64,000 nucleotides of DNA from JABWCK01 sp043822385 (GCA_043822385.1 JBDRBT010000015.1:3460-67459); one strand, 5' to 3'. Counted from the stretch's first letter, positions 7,652-15,855 are shown. Made by a program: numbers and translations. The notes: generated from the sequence alone by a model not told the origin.

Positions 7652-8050
7652 ATGAAAGTGGTTATAGTGAAACCTTTCGAGAAAAAACAATTATTGGATA
7701 AAGTCTTGAAACGACTTTCAGGCAAAACTGTTTTAGTGGAAGGCAAGCGCGACGCGCAAGCAATAACTGCTTTGTGTGAGGACGCGGTAGTTGTCTTGGC
7801 TTTAGGTAAAGCTGACGTGGTATTGAAGAAAATACCTGGAAAAAACGCGGTTTTGTTGTTTGATTTTGACAAAGAAGGTTTGCGCAAGAAATCGTTTTTC
7901 AAAGTTTTTTTGGAGGAAAACGGTTTCCGTGTTGATACTGTAACTGCTTTGCGGTTAAGAAGCGCTTTAGGTTTCTTGTTCGTGGAAGACGCGTTCAGGA
8001 AGTACGAAGAGTTGCTTGAAGAATTGAATGAGGTAGATAGAAATGGCTAA
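7652..8050 (+). CDS. Small stand-alone Toprim-domain protein (UPF0292-like)
   Basis: 132 aa. TVLVEGKRDAQAITAL carries the Toprim glutamate and VLLFDFDKEGLRKK the Asp-x-Asp pair, so the metal-binding triad of primase/topoisomerase-type domains is complete. Archaeal stand-alone Toprim proteins of this size are uncharacterised. The 3' end overlaps the start of dnaG by 8 bases, so the two are probably co-expressed and may share an RNA- or DNA-processing role. Confidence 0.8.
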   Translation: MKVVIVKPFEKKQLLDKVLKRLSGKTVLVEGKRDAQAITALCEDAVVVLALGKADVVLKKIPGKNAVLLFDFDKEGLRKKSFFKVFLEENGFRVDTVTALRLRSALGFLFVEDAFRKYEELLEELNEVDRNG

Positions 8051-9320
8051 AACGTACATTGATACTGTAAAATACTTAATTAAAGCAAATTTTGAGATAG
8101 ATGGATTAGTTGAAAAACCAGATATTGTCGGCGCAGTATTCGGTCAAACTGAAGGCTTGTTGGGTGACGAGTTGGATTTGCGCGAACTGCAAAAAAACGG
8201 CAGAATTGGTCGCATTGAGGTTGATTCCCAGAATCGAAGCGGCAAGACGGTGGGAACTATTCTAGTTCCATCTAGTTTAGACATGGTTGAAACTAGTATT
8301 CTAGCAGCTGGGCTTGAAGTAGTGGATAGAGTGGGTCCTTGCGAAGCTAGAATTCAAGTTACTAGAATTGAAGATTCACGAAACTTAAAGAGAAGACAAG
8401 TGCTGATTAGAGCTAAAAACTTGTTGAAGACTATGATTGTTGAGGAATTACCCGAAAGCAAGGAATTAAGCGAGTTGGTTCGTGATGAACTAAAGACTTC
8501 AGATGTAATAGCGTACGGTGAAGACAAGTTAACTGCGGGTTCGGGTGTAGATTCGAACGACTCAATTATTGTTGTTGAAGGCAGGGCTGATGTTTTGAAT
8601 TTGTTGAAAAACAATTTCACTAACGTTATTGCTGTTGGCGGCGCAAAAATTAGTCCAACCATAATCAAGATCTGCAGGCAGAAGGAAACCACGGTTTTCT
8701 TGGATGGAGATAGGGGCGGCGACATTATTTTGAAGGAATTACTGGATGCTACGGATATTGATTTCATTGCGCGTGCTCCCTCTGGCTTGGAAGTTGAAGA
8801 ATTAGGCAGAAAAGAATTGATTAAAGCTTTACGCAGGAAGGTTCCAGTAGAGCAAGCGGACGCATTACAAAACGGAAATAAGGAAAGGCGCGATAGGTTT
8901 GATAGGCCGAATAAGTTCCAAAGGCCAGCGTTTTCGCGGCCTTCTTTCCAGCGAAGCGAGTCATTCCAACCAAAACCTGAAGTATTACCTAGGCAAGACG
9001 CGCCTGCTTTTGAAGTAACGCAAGAAGTAGATGAAGAAAAAGCAGGTCCTTTGAAGGCTTCTTTGAAGGAATTAGAGGGTTCTTTGAAGGCTAGGTTGTT
9101 GAATGAGGATGGTTCAATAAAAGTTGAAGTGCCTATTCGTGAAATAATGCGTTCGTTAAGTGAGCAAGAAAACATTTACGCGGTTGTTTTGGACGGCATT
9201 GTTACGCAGCGATTAGTTGATTTAGCTAGCCAGAAGAACGCTAAGTTCGTTGTGGGAATTAGGAGCGGTAATGTTTCACGCAAGCCCCCTGAATTGTCAG
9301 TAATCTTGCTTGAGAGCTAA
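8043..9320 (+). CDS. dnaG: Archaeal DnaG (primase-like, exosome-associated)
   Basis: 425 aa. The archaeal DnaG N-terminus TYIDTVKYLIKANFEIDGLVEKPDIVGAVFGQTEGLLG is textbook; the Toprim domain follows (IIVVEGRADVLNLL near residue 178, TVFLDGDRGGD near 220). In archaea this protein is mostly a poly(A)-binding subunit of the RNA exosome, with weak primase activity reported. Residues 275-330 are a low-complexity Arg/Phe/Pro/Gln linker, probably disordered, before a conserved C-terminal domain ending NVSRKPPELSVILLES. It overlaps the Toprim gene. Confidence 0.93.
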   Translation: MAKTYIDTVKYLIKANFEIDGLVEKPDIVGAVFGQTEGLLGDELDLRELQKNGRIGRIEVDSQNRSGKTVGTILVPSSLDMVETSILAAGLEVVDRVGPCEARIQVTRIEDSRNLKRRQVLIRAKNLLKTMIVEELPESKELSELVRDELKTSDVIAYGEDKLTAGSGVDSNDSIIVVEGRADVLNLLKNNFTNVIAVGGAKISPTIIKICRQKETTVFLDGDRGGDIILKELLDATDIDFIARAPSGLEVEELGRKELIKALRRKVPVEQADALQNGNKERRDRFDRPNKFQRPAFSRPSFQRSESFQPKPEVLPRQDAPAFEVTQEVDEEKAGPLKASLKELEGSLKARLLNEDGSIKVEVPIREIMRSLSEQENIYAVVLDGIVTQRLVDLASQKNAKFVVGIRSGNVSRKPPELSVILLES

Positions 9321-9368
9321 ATTCCTTCTTCCTCTTTCTTTTTATTTCCCCTTTTCTTTATTGTTTTC

Positions 9369-9692
9369 GTGAAAACTTTTATTCAATCTATTTCAAAACA
9401 AAAACACGTTGTACACGCTACTTTTACTCGAGAAGGCGTGCCGGCTGTTCACTTGAAGAAAATTCCTTTTTACCGCTTAAAGAGAGTTTGTGATAATCAG
9501 GGTTTGGTTGTTTACAGCATTGACGACCGGCGTCACCACCACCTTTACATTAGGAATTCTGACGGCGAATTAATTGCTACTTTAATTAATAATGACTTGA
9601 TTTTGTTGCCTAAAAACTTGAGGAACAAGCAAGAAGCATTCGAGTTAATTAACACTCTTGTTAATTACCGTGAAGGAAAGAAAACTCGTTGA
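9369..9692 (+). CDS. Hypothetical basic protein, 107 aa
   Basis: Not recognised. Start GTG at 9369, no obvious Shine-Dalgarno; a T-rich stretch precedes it. The protein is basic, with a His-rich cluster DDRRHHHLYIRNSDGELIATL in the middle and a helical end (RNKQEAFELINTLVNYREGKK). No signal peptide or membrane segment. The pattern of short beta strands with histidines and arginines would suit a small nucleic-acid or metal-binding domain, but this is only a guess. It sits alone between dnaG and the Lon-like ATPase gene. Confidence 0.6.
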   Translation: MKTFIQSISKQKHVVHATFTREGVPAVHLKKIPFYRLKRVCDNQGLVVYSIDDRRHHHLYIRNSDGELIATLINNDLILLPKNLRNKQEAFELINTLVNYREGKKTR

Positions 9693-9734
9693 ATAAACGC
9701 AAAACAATTAATACTTTGCAACCTAGTTTAGTTA

Positions 9735-11165
9735 ATGGCCTTCTTAACTAAAGACTGGACTACTCGCGATGTAGTTATTCCAAACAATCCGTTAGAGCAA
9801 GTAATAGGCCAGGCTGAAGCGGTTACTATAGCTAAACTAGCTTCTTCCCAGAGAAGGCACTTGTTGTTAGTTGGTCCTCCTGGAATAGGAAAGTCAATGC
9901 TTGCTCAAGCAGTTGCTTTTAGTTTACCCACGCCTACTCAAGAAATTTCTGTTTTGCATAATCCTGAGAATCCAGAGCGTCCTTTTATTGAAGTGCGTAC
10001 TAAAGAGCAAGCTGAAAAAGAAAGCAAGTTGTTTGACAAGATTCAAGGTCCGGTTTGCAGTCCAAAGGAGGTTCCTGCTTTTGTTGCTGAAAAACTTGGT
10101 TTTCGTTGTCCTTCGTGCGCAAAACTAAGTCGTTCTACTTTACGGGGTTGCCCTTATTGTGGTACGAATAAGAGGAAATCCAGAGAGTACACTCGAATTT
10201 TAGGCGAGTATTCCGATGATAAAATAATTAAGTCAGTGCAAACTACGCGTTTGCTTGATGACGGCCGGGAAGAAATAATGGTTTACGAGGTAGTTGGAGA
10301 AAAAATTCGTGTTTTAGACCAAAAAGCTCTTGAAACAATAGAGAAATTTAAGCGGCAGAAACCTCGTAAAATACTTGTTCCTTTTGATCGAAATACTTTC
10401 ATTATTGCTACTGGCGCTTCTGAAACAGAATTATTAGGTGATGTAAGGCACGATCCTTACGGCGGGCACCAGGGGCTTGGTACTCTGCCTTATTCTCGAA
10501 CTGTAGCTGGTTCTGTTCACGATGCTCACGAGGGCGTGTTGTTTATTGACGAGTTGTCTTCCTTGCAGTATGTTCAAAGGTACTTGTTTACTGCAATGCA
10601 AGAAAAAAAATATCCTATTGTAGGCAGGAATCCTCAGAGTGCTGGTTCTAGTGTTCGAGTTGAAGGCGTGCCTTGCGATTTTGTTTTGATTGCCGCGTCT
10701 AATATTAATGATTTGCACCAGATTTTGCCGCCTTTGCGTTCTAGAATTATTGGCAATGGTTATGAAGTGTTGTTAGACACTTTCATGCCTGATTCAAAGG
10801 AAAACTGTAACAAGCTCGTACAGTTTATTGCTCAGGAAGTAATTAAGGATGGAAAAATTCCTCATTGCGCTTCTAGTGCTGTAGAAGAAATTATTGAGCA
10901 AGCTAGAGTGAAAGCAAAGAAGTTTGACGGGGAAGAAAACGCTTTGACGCTTCGCTTGCGTGAGTTAAGTGGCGTGCTTCGCTTGGCTGGTGACTTGGCT
11001 GTTTTGGAAGAATCTAAATTAATTACTGGCGATTTAGTTAGGGACTCATTAAAGCGTGGGCGAGCTATTGAAGAACAACTGCAAGAAAAATACGGGTCTC
11101 TTTGGAAAGCTGGCTTGAGTGAAGTAAACAAGGAAGAAAGAAGAGAACAAAAAGAAGTAAGTTAA
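9735..11165 (+). CDS. Lon-B-like AAA+ ATPase with zinc ribbon and no protease domain
   Basis: 476 aa. Walker A GPPGIGKS at 47-54, Walker B VLFIDE at 268-273, sensor region VLIAASNINDL, and arginine-finger context LPPLRSRI resemble the ATPase half of archaeal LonB. Between Walker A and B, where LonB carries its membrane helices, there is instead a four-cysteine zinc ribbon (Cys125, 128, 139, 142). The S16 Ser-Lys protease domain is absent: the protein ends in a charged tail. It may therefore be an unfoldase or remodelling factor that works with another partner. The next, convergent gene is a small membrane protein. Confidence 0.8.
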   Translation: MAFLTKDWTTRDVVIPNNPLEQVIGQAEAVTIAKLASSQRRHLLLVGPPGIGKSMLAQAVAFSLPTPTQEISVLHNPENPERPFIEVRTKEQAEKESKLFDKIQGPVCSPKEVPAFVAEKLGFRCPSCAKLSRSTLRGCPYCGTNKRKSREYTRILGEYSDDKIIKSVQTTRLLDDGREEIMVYEVVGEKIRVLDQKALETIEKFKRQKPRKILVPFDRNTFIIATGASETELLGDVRHDPYGGHQGLGTLPYSRTVAGSVHDAHEGVLFIDELSSLQYVQRYLFTAMQEKKYPIVGRNPQSAGSSVRVEGVPCDFVLIAASNINDLHQILPPLRSRIIGNGYEVLLDTFMPDSKENCNKLVQFIAQEVIKDGKIPHCASSAVEEIIEQARVKAKKFDGEENALTLRLRELSGVLRLAGDLAVLEESKLITGDLVRDSLKRGRAIEEQLQEKYGSLWKAGLSEVNKEERREQKEVS

Positions 11166-11167
11166 AT

Positions 11168-11587
11168 TTACCTCTTCTTTTTAGTGTGTGCTAGTACTTT
11201 TTTAATCAAGTTTTGGTGGTGTGTGCTTACTTTTTGTTCGTATTCTTCTATTGGAACTATTACTCTACCGCTCTGGTAAATAACGAATGCAACGAATGCT
11301 ATTCCTAACCAGAACAAGAAGGTTGCTACTGGCCCTAACATTACGCCTAGGAAATCTTCATTAGTGAATGTTGAACTCACGAAGTCTGAATTAATGCTCC
11401 AACCAAACAATTGCCCTACTAATTGAGGGTTAAGCATTGCTGCGCGAGCTTTTTCTACTGTAACGAAAATATTGTAAGCGCTTTCAGCTACTTTCAATAC
11501 TGCTCCTAGCGTAAAGAATGCGCCTACTAGCTTGAGTAAGTGCAAGTTTTTTCCGCCTATTCTGAGCCAAAAAATTCTGTGAACCAT
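11168..11587 (-). CDS. Small membrane protein, 139 aa
   Basis: Not recognised. Two hydrophobic helices are visible (about residues 18-42 and 86-108) separated by a soluble loop with LVGQLFGWSINSDFVSS; the C-terminus is basic. ATG at 11587 is chosen because AGGTGAGG lies just upstream and the alternative GTG falls inside it. A TATATAAA box at 11621-11628 is well placed for its transcription. It is convergent with the protease-less Lon-like ATPase gene, whose LonB relatives are membrane proteins; a partnership is speculative. Confidence 0.65.
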   Translation of the reverse strand: MVHRIFWLRIGGKNLHLLKLVGAFFTLGAVLKVAESAYNIFVTVEKARAAMLNPQLVGQLFGWSINSDFVSSTFTNEDFLGVMLGPVATFLFWLGIAFVAFVIYQSGRVIVPIEEYEQKVSTHHQNLIKKVLAHTKKKR

Positions 11588-11606
11588 TAACCTCACCTTT
11601 AATTCA

Positions 11607-11652
11607 TTACCGGAAACACCTATATAAAAGCTAATTTCTTCTTTACCGGTAA
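11607..11652. promoter_or_regulatory. Promoter with TTACCGG repeats flanking the TATA box
   Basis: TTACCGG occurs at 11607-11613 and again, as the perfect palindrome TTACCGGTAA, at 11643-11652. Between them is TATATAAA, suited to the minus-strand membrane protein gene. Repeats on both sides of a TATA box are a common layout for archaeal repressor sites. The tRNA-Val gene begins 40 bases further on, so either transcription unit could be affected. Confidence 0.35.
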
Positions 11653-11692
11653 GTTAAAAATGTTTTGAACGCAAGATATTCTTTATCTTAAT

Positions 11693-11797
11693 GGGCTTGT
11701 AGTCGAGTGACTTTTTTTTAGTTTTACTAATGAAGAGCTCGAAGCAAGACGTTCCCTTGACGTGGGAAAGACCTGGAGTTCGATTCTCCACAGGCCC
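11693..11797 (+). tRNA. tRNA-Val (GAC) with an intron in the D-loop
   Basis: Acceptor GGGCTTG (11693-11699) pairs with CAGGCCC (11790-11796). The anticodon arm TTCCC-TTGACGT-GGGAA gives anticodon GAC, and the T arm is TGGAG-TTCGATT-CTCCA. The D arm is broken: removing about 33 bases (near 11711-11743) joins GTCGAGTG to GCAAGAC and restores the invariant GG of the D-loop. Intron arms TCGAG and CTCGA can pair. Archaeal introns outside position 37/38 are known, mainly from other lineages. Boundaries are inferred. Confidence 0.82.
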
Positions 11798-11844
11798 ATT
11801 AAAGAAGTTTAATAATTCTTTTTGTAGAATTATTTTTTTGTTTC

Positions 11845-11918
11845 GTCACAGTAGCTCAGTCTGGGAGAGCGATCGGCTGAAGACCGATCGGCCGGGAGTT
11901 CAAATCTCCCCTGTGACA
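11845..11918 (+). tRNA. tRNA-Phe (GAA)
   Basis: A complete 74-base cloverleaf without intron: acceptor GTCACAG/CTGTGAC, D arm AGCTC...GAGC, anticodon stem-loop ATCGG-CTGAAGA-CCGAT giving anticodon GAA, and T arm CGGGAG-TTCAAAT-CTCCC. CCA is not encoded. It follows tRNA-Val by 47 bases, so the two are probably one transcript. Confidence 0.96.
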
Positions 11919-11970
11919 TTCTTTTTGATTTACGGCACTTCTTTATTTACTGCCTCATTATTTTTTAGTA

Positions 11971-13509
11971 ATGAAGCGCTTACTGTTCTTGCTTTTGTTT
12001 GTTTCTTCTGTGCTCGCGGTTTCGCTTGGGCCAAAGGATTTGCAGCACTCTATTGTTTCAATGAATTTGACTTGGTCTCTTGCTGGGGAGGGTCGCGGGG
12101 TTTTCAAGACTTTTTCTTTCCCTGAAACGAGTCAACAAAAAATAAGTTTGAATTCCGATTACTCTTTTTCTGTTCAAGAAGGTTTTTCTAGTAATGAATA
12201 TTTAGTTTTTAGTTTTGATGGGCGTACGGAAATTACTTTACGTGTTCTTGCTGACGTGGATTATTCTCGTTCGCCTAGCAAGGTAGTTGACGCGAGTGCT
12301 TTTTCTGGCGAGAGTGATTTGGTTTTGTTTGATTCTAGTATTTCTAGTACTGCTGCTTCAATAGTAGCGGGGGTTGGGAGTGATTTAGAGAAAACGGTTT
12401 TGTTGACTGCGTGGGTTCACAAGTACTTAACGTACGACGAGTCTTTTTGGGGTGAAAACAAGGATTCGATAACTGTTTTTAACGAGCGTAAGGGTGTTTG
12501 TGTTGAGTACTCTCACTTATTGCTTGCTTTGTTGCGTAGCCAAGGTATTCCTGCTCGCTTGGTTGCGGGGTGGGTTTATTCTGGGGAAGAATGGAATACG
12601 CATGCTTGGGTTGAGGCTGCTGTGAATGGTGAGTGGGTTCCTTTGGATGCGACTTTTAATGAAGCAGTGTTGCTTGATGCTAGCCATATTGCTTTTGCTT
12701 TCGGTAGAGACCAGGATGACATTAAAGGCGAGTTGACTAAGGGTTTTTCTTCTGAAAGAACTGAAAGCGTTTCGATTGTTTCTAATGAGAACTGGAGTTT
12801 TTTCGAGGTTGGTTTTAGTGATTTTCCGGTAGATGCTGGTTCTGAATCAATTATAGTGGTTAAAACGCGTTTGTTTAATGCTGTTAATCGCGCGTTTGCT
12901 TTACCCGTTTCTTTAATCGTGCCTAGTTCACCACCTGAGTTGGCTGTGAGTGTTTTGAGTGATTCTGAAGAACTAGTTTTCTTGAAGCCTGGAGAAGAAA
13001 AAATTGTTTCATTCAAAGCGAAATTACCTAGTTTGGAGGAAGGGTATAATTATAATTTTAGTTTTGGTTTGAAGTCTCTTGGTTTTTTTGAGTCAAAGGT
13101 GTTGTCTGCTTCTGTTTTGGGTTCTTCAAACGCGTTGAGAGAGATTGACGTGTCTAGTGTTGATTACGAGGTTTCTTTGACTGAAGCTAAGATTATTGTT
13201 GGCTTGAAGAATTACTTTAACGAGAGTGTTTCAGGCACTGCTGAATTGTCTTTTTCTAATGAATCTAAACAATTCGTTATTCCGGCGGGTGGTTCAATTA
13301 ATTTGGTTTTTTCTATTCCTTTTGATTCAGGGGTTAATGGAGAGTTGTCCGTAACTGCTTTAGGCAAGACGTTGCGGAAGCCCGTGATTTTAGAGTCTCC
13401 TCCTGCTTCAGTGATTGAAGAAAGCGAGTTTGATAACTGGGCGTTTTACGCAATTCTTTTAATATTGTTGTTGGCAGTATTATTGTTGCTGAAACGATTT
13501 TTGTTTTAA
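11971..13509 (+). CDS. Secreted, membrane-anchored transglutaminase-like protein
   Basis: 512 aa. N-terminal signal peptide (MKRLLFLLLFVSSVLAVS), an extracellular N-terminal region, then a transglutaminase-like core with the Cys-His-Asp triad visible: Cys177 in RKGVCVEYSHLL, His211 in NTHAWVEA, Asp226 in PLDATF. Residues 270-480 look like two beta-sandwich domains, and a single C-terminal helix (WAFYAILLILLLAVLLLL) with a basic end anchors it. Archaeal relatives are thought to be surface proteases or cross-linkers. A second transglutaminase-like surface protein lies at 35823-37130. Confidence 0.82.
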   Translation: MKRLLFLLLFVSSVLAVSLGPKDLQHSIVSMNLTWSLAGEGRGVFKTFSFPETSQQKISLNSDYSFSVQEGFSSNEYLVFSFDGRTEITLRVLADVDYSRSPSKVVDASAFSGESDLVLFDSSISSTAASIVAGVGSDLEKTVLLTAWVHKYLTYDESFWGENKDSITVFNERKGVCVEYSHLLLALLRSQGIPARLVAGWVYSGEEWNTHAWVEAAVNGEWVPLDATFNEAVLLDASHIAFAFGRDQDDIKGELTKGFSSERTESVSIVSNENWSFFEVGFSDFPVDAGSESIIVVKTRLFNAVNRAFALPVSLIVPSSPPELAVSVLSDSEELVFLKPGEEKIVSFKAKLPSLEEGYNYNFSFGLKSLGFFESKVLSASVLGSSNALREIDVSSVDYEVSLTEAKIIVGLKNYFNESVSGTAELSFSNESKQFVIPAGGSINLVFSIPFDSGVNGELSVTALGKTLRKPVILESPPASVIEESEFDNWAFYAILLILLLAVLLLLKRFLF

Positions 13510-13519
13510 TGGACTTTAC

Positions 13520-13592
13520 GCGGCGGTCGTTCAGTCTGGTAGGACTTTAGGTTGCCAATCTAAAAACCCGGGTTCAAATCCCGGCCGCCGCA
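13520..13592 (+). tRNA. tRNA-Gly (GCC)
   Basis: Acceptor GCGGCGG pairs with CCGCCGC; anticodon arm TTAGG-TTGCCAA-TCTAA gives GCC; T arm CCGGG-TTCAAAT-CCCGG. The D arm (GTTCAGTCTGGTAGGAC) is normal. No intron. It begins 10 bases after the transglutaminase-like gene. Confidence 0.94.
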
Positions 13593-13617
13593 CTTTTATT
13601 TAAAAAAAATTGATAAC

Positions 13618-13695
13618 ATGGTACGCTTGCAAGAATGGCAAAACGAAGTGTTTAGTACGTTTGATAATACACGCTTAGCGAGGAATCAGTCATGA
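13618..13695 (+). CDS. Possible 25-codon upstream ORF, coupled to the B3/B4 gene
   Basis: An ATG-started frame encodes MVRLQEWQNEVFSTFDNTRL and ends in a TGA that overlaps the ATG of the next gene as ATGA. The peptide is soluble and has no match I recognise. The four-base overlap is the coupling arrangement used by real gene pairs in this window (4980, 28211), so it may be a leader peptide or a small protein. It could also be chance in a 99-base spacer. Confidence 0.3.
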   Translation: MVRLQEWQNEVFSTFDNTRLARNQS

Positions 13696-14405
13696 AGTTC
13701 GTCATTGATGAAAAGGTTTTTCAGAAATTTTCGTCTTTGAATATCGGCGTAATTGTAGCAAGAGACATAAGCAATGTGGGTAATCTAGAGGAAGTTCAAC
13801 AACAATTGAGGGTAATAGAAAACGAAGTTAGGGCAAACAATACTGTTGAAGCTTTATCTCAAAACCCTAAAATCGACATTTGGAGAAAAGCGTACTCTTC
13901 TTTTGGAGCAAAACCTAAAAAGAATAAATCCTCTGTTGAAAATCTTTATAGCTTAGTTTTACGAGGCGTAAATTTGAGTCATATCAATAACTTGGTTGAT
14001 GTTTACAATTTCATTTCGCTTAAGCATATGGTTCCGGTTGGTGGTGAGGATATTGATAAACTTCAGGGGGATGTTGTTTTGATGTTTGCGGAATCAAATG
14101 AGCCCGCAGTTTTACTTCTTGGCGATAAAGAACCGAGCCCGCCTCATGCTGGAGAAGTTATTTACAAGGATGAGGTTTCCGCGATATGCCGGAGATGGAA
14201 TTGGCGAGAAGCTGACCGGACAAAACTTACGGAAGAAACAAAAAATTGCATTTTAGTTATTGAGGGCCTTTCACCAGTAACGAAACGCGATATTGAATCC
14301 GTAACGATTGAACTTAAAGAGCTAGTTCAAAAATTTTGCGGTGGAAACTTAACTTATAAAATTCTTGATGAAACTCAGCCCGAAATGAAACTCGACGGAG
14401 TCTAA
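13692..14405 (+). CDS. B3/B4 tRNA-binding domain protein
   Basis: 237 aa, made of the B3/B4 domain otherwise found in PheRS beta, where it binds and edits mischarged tRNA. Typical pieces are the VIVARDISN strand, PKIDIWRKAYSSFGAKPKKNK with the conserved Trp-Arg-x2-Tyr-x3-Gly, LVDVYNFISLKHMVPVGGED, and GEVIYKDEVSAICRRWNWRE. Stand-alone members are presumed trans-editing or tRNA-linked factors, but function is not proved. It is followed after one base by the methyltransferase gene, so both are probably one operon. Codon use (more ATA, AAA) differs slightly from neighbours. Confidence 0.85.
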   Translation: MKFVIDEKVFQKFSSLNIGVIVARDISNVGNLEEVQQQLRVIENEVRANNTVEALSQNPKIDIWRKAYSSFGAKPKKNKSSVENLYSLVLRGVNLSHINNLVDVYNFISLKHMVPVGGEDIDKLQGDVVLMFAESNEPAVLLLGDKEPSPPHAGEVIYKDEVSAICRRWNWREADRTKLTEETKNCILVIEGLSPVTKRDIESVTIELKELVQKFCGGNLTYKILDETQPEMKLDGV

Positions 14406-14406
14406 T

Positions 14407-15162
14407 ATGGTTAAAAACATTTTGAAGAAATCTTTTGGAAAAATAAGTGAGTTGTATGACGAAGTTAGGTTGGACTATCCTGAAGAACTTATTCTTGATG
14501 TTATAGCCATGTCCAATCTTTCGCCTAAAGCAAAAATATTGGAGGTAGGAATTGGAACTGGAAAGGCAACAAAAGCTTTTGCTGAAAAAGGCTATAACCT
14601 AACTGCTCTGGATGTTGATAAAGCGCAAATACTCGTTGCAAAAAAGAATCTTTTAGAGTTTTCAAGCATTGAGTACGTTGTTTGTGCTTTTGAAGATTAT
14701 TTGCCGAGAAATAAGTTCGATTTGGTTTTTGCGGCGCAGACTTTTCATTGGATTAAACCCGAACTAAGACACAAAAAAGTTCATGTTTGCCTTAAAATTG
14801 GGGGGTATCTGGCTGTTTTCTCTAATTTTCCGTCAGCAACTACAAAATTGGAGTTTGAAATGAGGAAATTATATGCAGAATGCCCTGGTTTCAATAAAGT
14901 TGATTACGCGACGTTGAACGTTCTTCAGGAACAACTTGAAAACTCTGGTTTTTTTGAAAAAGTAGAAAGAAGAATGTACAAGCGAGATATTGTTTACACT
15001 AGAGAAAAATACTTAGGGTTAGTGAATAGTTTTTCATGGATTTCGACTTTGCCTGAATTAAAAAAAGAATTACTTTTTGAAAAGGTGAATGAATTATTAG
15101 GCGATAATGTTTCTTTGTTGGTACCGACTGAATCGATATTGTTACTGGCTAAAAACAAGTAA
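14407..15162 (+). CDS. Class I SAM-dependent methyltransferase
   Basis: 251 aa. Motif I is ILEVGIGTGKATKAFAEKG, motif II acidic end TALDVDKAQI, and FDLVFAAQTFHWIKPE is the post-motif region common to small-molecule methyltransferases. The C-terminal 100 residues form a helical cap. The substrate cannot be identified. It starts one base after the B3/B4 protein, so a joint transcript is likely; whether it acts on tRNA is open. Confidence 0.82.
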   Translation: MVKNILKKSFGKISELYDEVRLDYPEELILDVIAMSNLSPKAKILEVGIGTGKATKAFAEKGYNLTALDVDKAQILVAKKNLLEFSSIEYVVCAFEDYLPRNKFDLVFAAQTFHWIKPELRHKKVHVCLKIGGYLAVFSNFPSATTKLEFEMRKLYAECPGFNKVDYATLNVLQEQLENSGFFEKVERRMYKRDIVYTREKYLGLVNSFSWISTLPELKKELLFEKVNELLGDNVSLLVPTESILLLAKNK

Positions 15163-15205
15163 GCTTAAGTTGAAGTTGATTAGTATTATTTGTTAGGTGG
15201 GTTTG

Positions 15206-15574
15206 ATGGGTAGTGTTTTCGAGTTTAATGATACGTTGCAGTTGACTATTGAACAAGGTTTTCCTAGAGAATTAGTGTTGGAAAAACACTTGGTTAATTC
15301 GTTTAAGGCTAGTGATTTTGCTGGGAAAGTGTTTTCTTTCAAGGACAAGCAAGGCTTGCGTGTTTTTCACTCGGCGCCTACTCGCGTGTTTTTAGTTCAC
15401 AACATAAACGGTAAACGGTTGTATTGGGGTCATTGCCACATTATTGAGCAAACTATTCATGCGGAAGCTAATACTACTTCAGGAAAATTCATTATAATTA
15501 AGCTTTATTCACCTGAACACCAGAAAGCAATGAGCGTGAATGAAGTTGATTCGGGGAAAGAGTTTTTCGAGTGA
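15206..15574 (+). CDS. Hypothetical protein, 122 aa
   Basis: Not recognised. ATG at 15206 follows GGTGGG by about 6 bases; an earlier in-frame GTG is part of that motif. The protein looks like a small beta-rich domain: SFKASDFAGKVFSFKDK, HSAPTRVFLVHNINGKRLYWGHCHIIEQT and GKFIIIKLYSPEHQKAM. No signal peptide. It lies 20 bases before an ASCH/DUF3850 protein, and its strand pattern with HxH could be another PUA-like or nucleic-acid-binding domain; this is a guess. Confidence 0.6.
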   Translation: MGSVFEFNDTLQLTIEQGFPRELVLEKHLVNSFKASDFAGKVFSFKDKQGLRVFHSAPTRVFLVHNINGKRLYWGHCHIIEQTIHAEANTTSGKFIIIKLYSPEHQKAMSVNEVDSGKEFFE

Positions 15575-15594
15575 AAGCTGGTTGGTGTTTTTGA

Positions 15595-15855
15595 ATGAGG
15601 ATTGAAAAAAAGTGTTGGCCCGCGTTTTTCGAGAAGGTTTTTAGTGGTGAAAAAACTTTCGAGTTGCGTTTAGCTGATTTTGAGTGCAATTCTGGCGACG
15701 TTTTAGTTTTGCGCGAGTGGAATCCTGAAACTAAAGAGTATTCCGGGCGGGTTATAGAGAAAACTGTTGGTTTTGTTGTTAAGACTAAGGACGTTCGCTT
15801 TTTTTCGAAGGAAGATGTTGATAAATACGGTTTTCAAGTTATTTCCTTCAAGTAA
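15595..15855 (+). CDS. DUF3850/ASCH-type PUA-like protein
   Basis: 86 aa. KKCWPAFFEKVFSGEKTFELRLADFECNSGDVLVLREWNPETKEYSG is the hallmark of the DUF3850 branch of the ASCH/PUA-like fold: the Gly-x-Lys-Thr-x-Glu-x-Arg strand and the Gly-Asp-x-Leu-x-Leu-Arg-Glu-Trp strand. These small domains are thought to bind RNA or modified nucleotides. Start ATG at 15595 follows the upstream hypothetical gene by 20 bases, probably in one operon. Confidence 0.8.
   Translation: MRIEKKCWPAFFEKVFSGEKTFELRLADFECNSGDVLVLREWNPETKEYSGRVIEKTVGFVVKTKDVRFFSKEDVDKYGFQVISFK

Noticed and set aside
8354..9175. 273-codon frame antisense to dnaG
   Set aside because: Serine/threonine-rich composition is the mirror of the coding strand; DnaG on the plus strand is certain.
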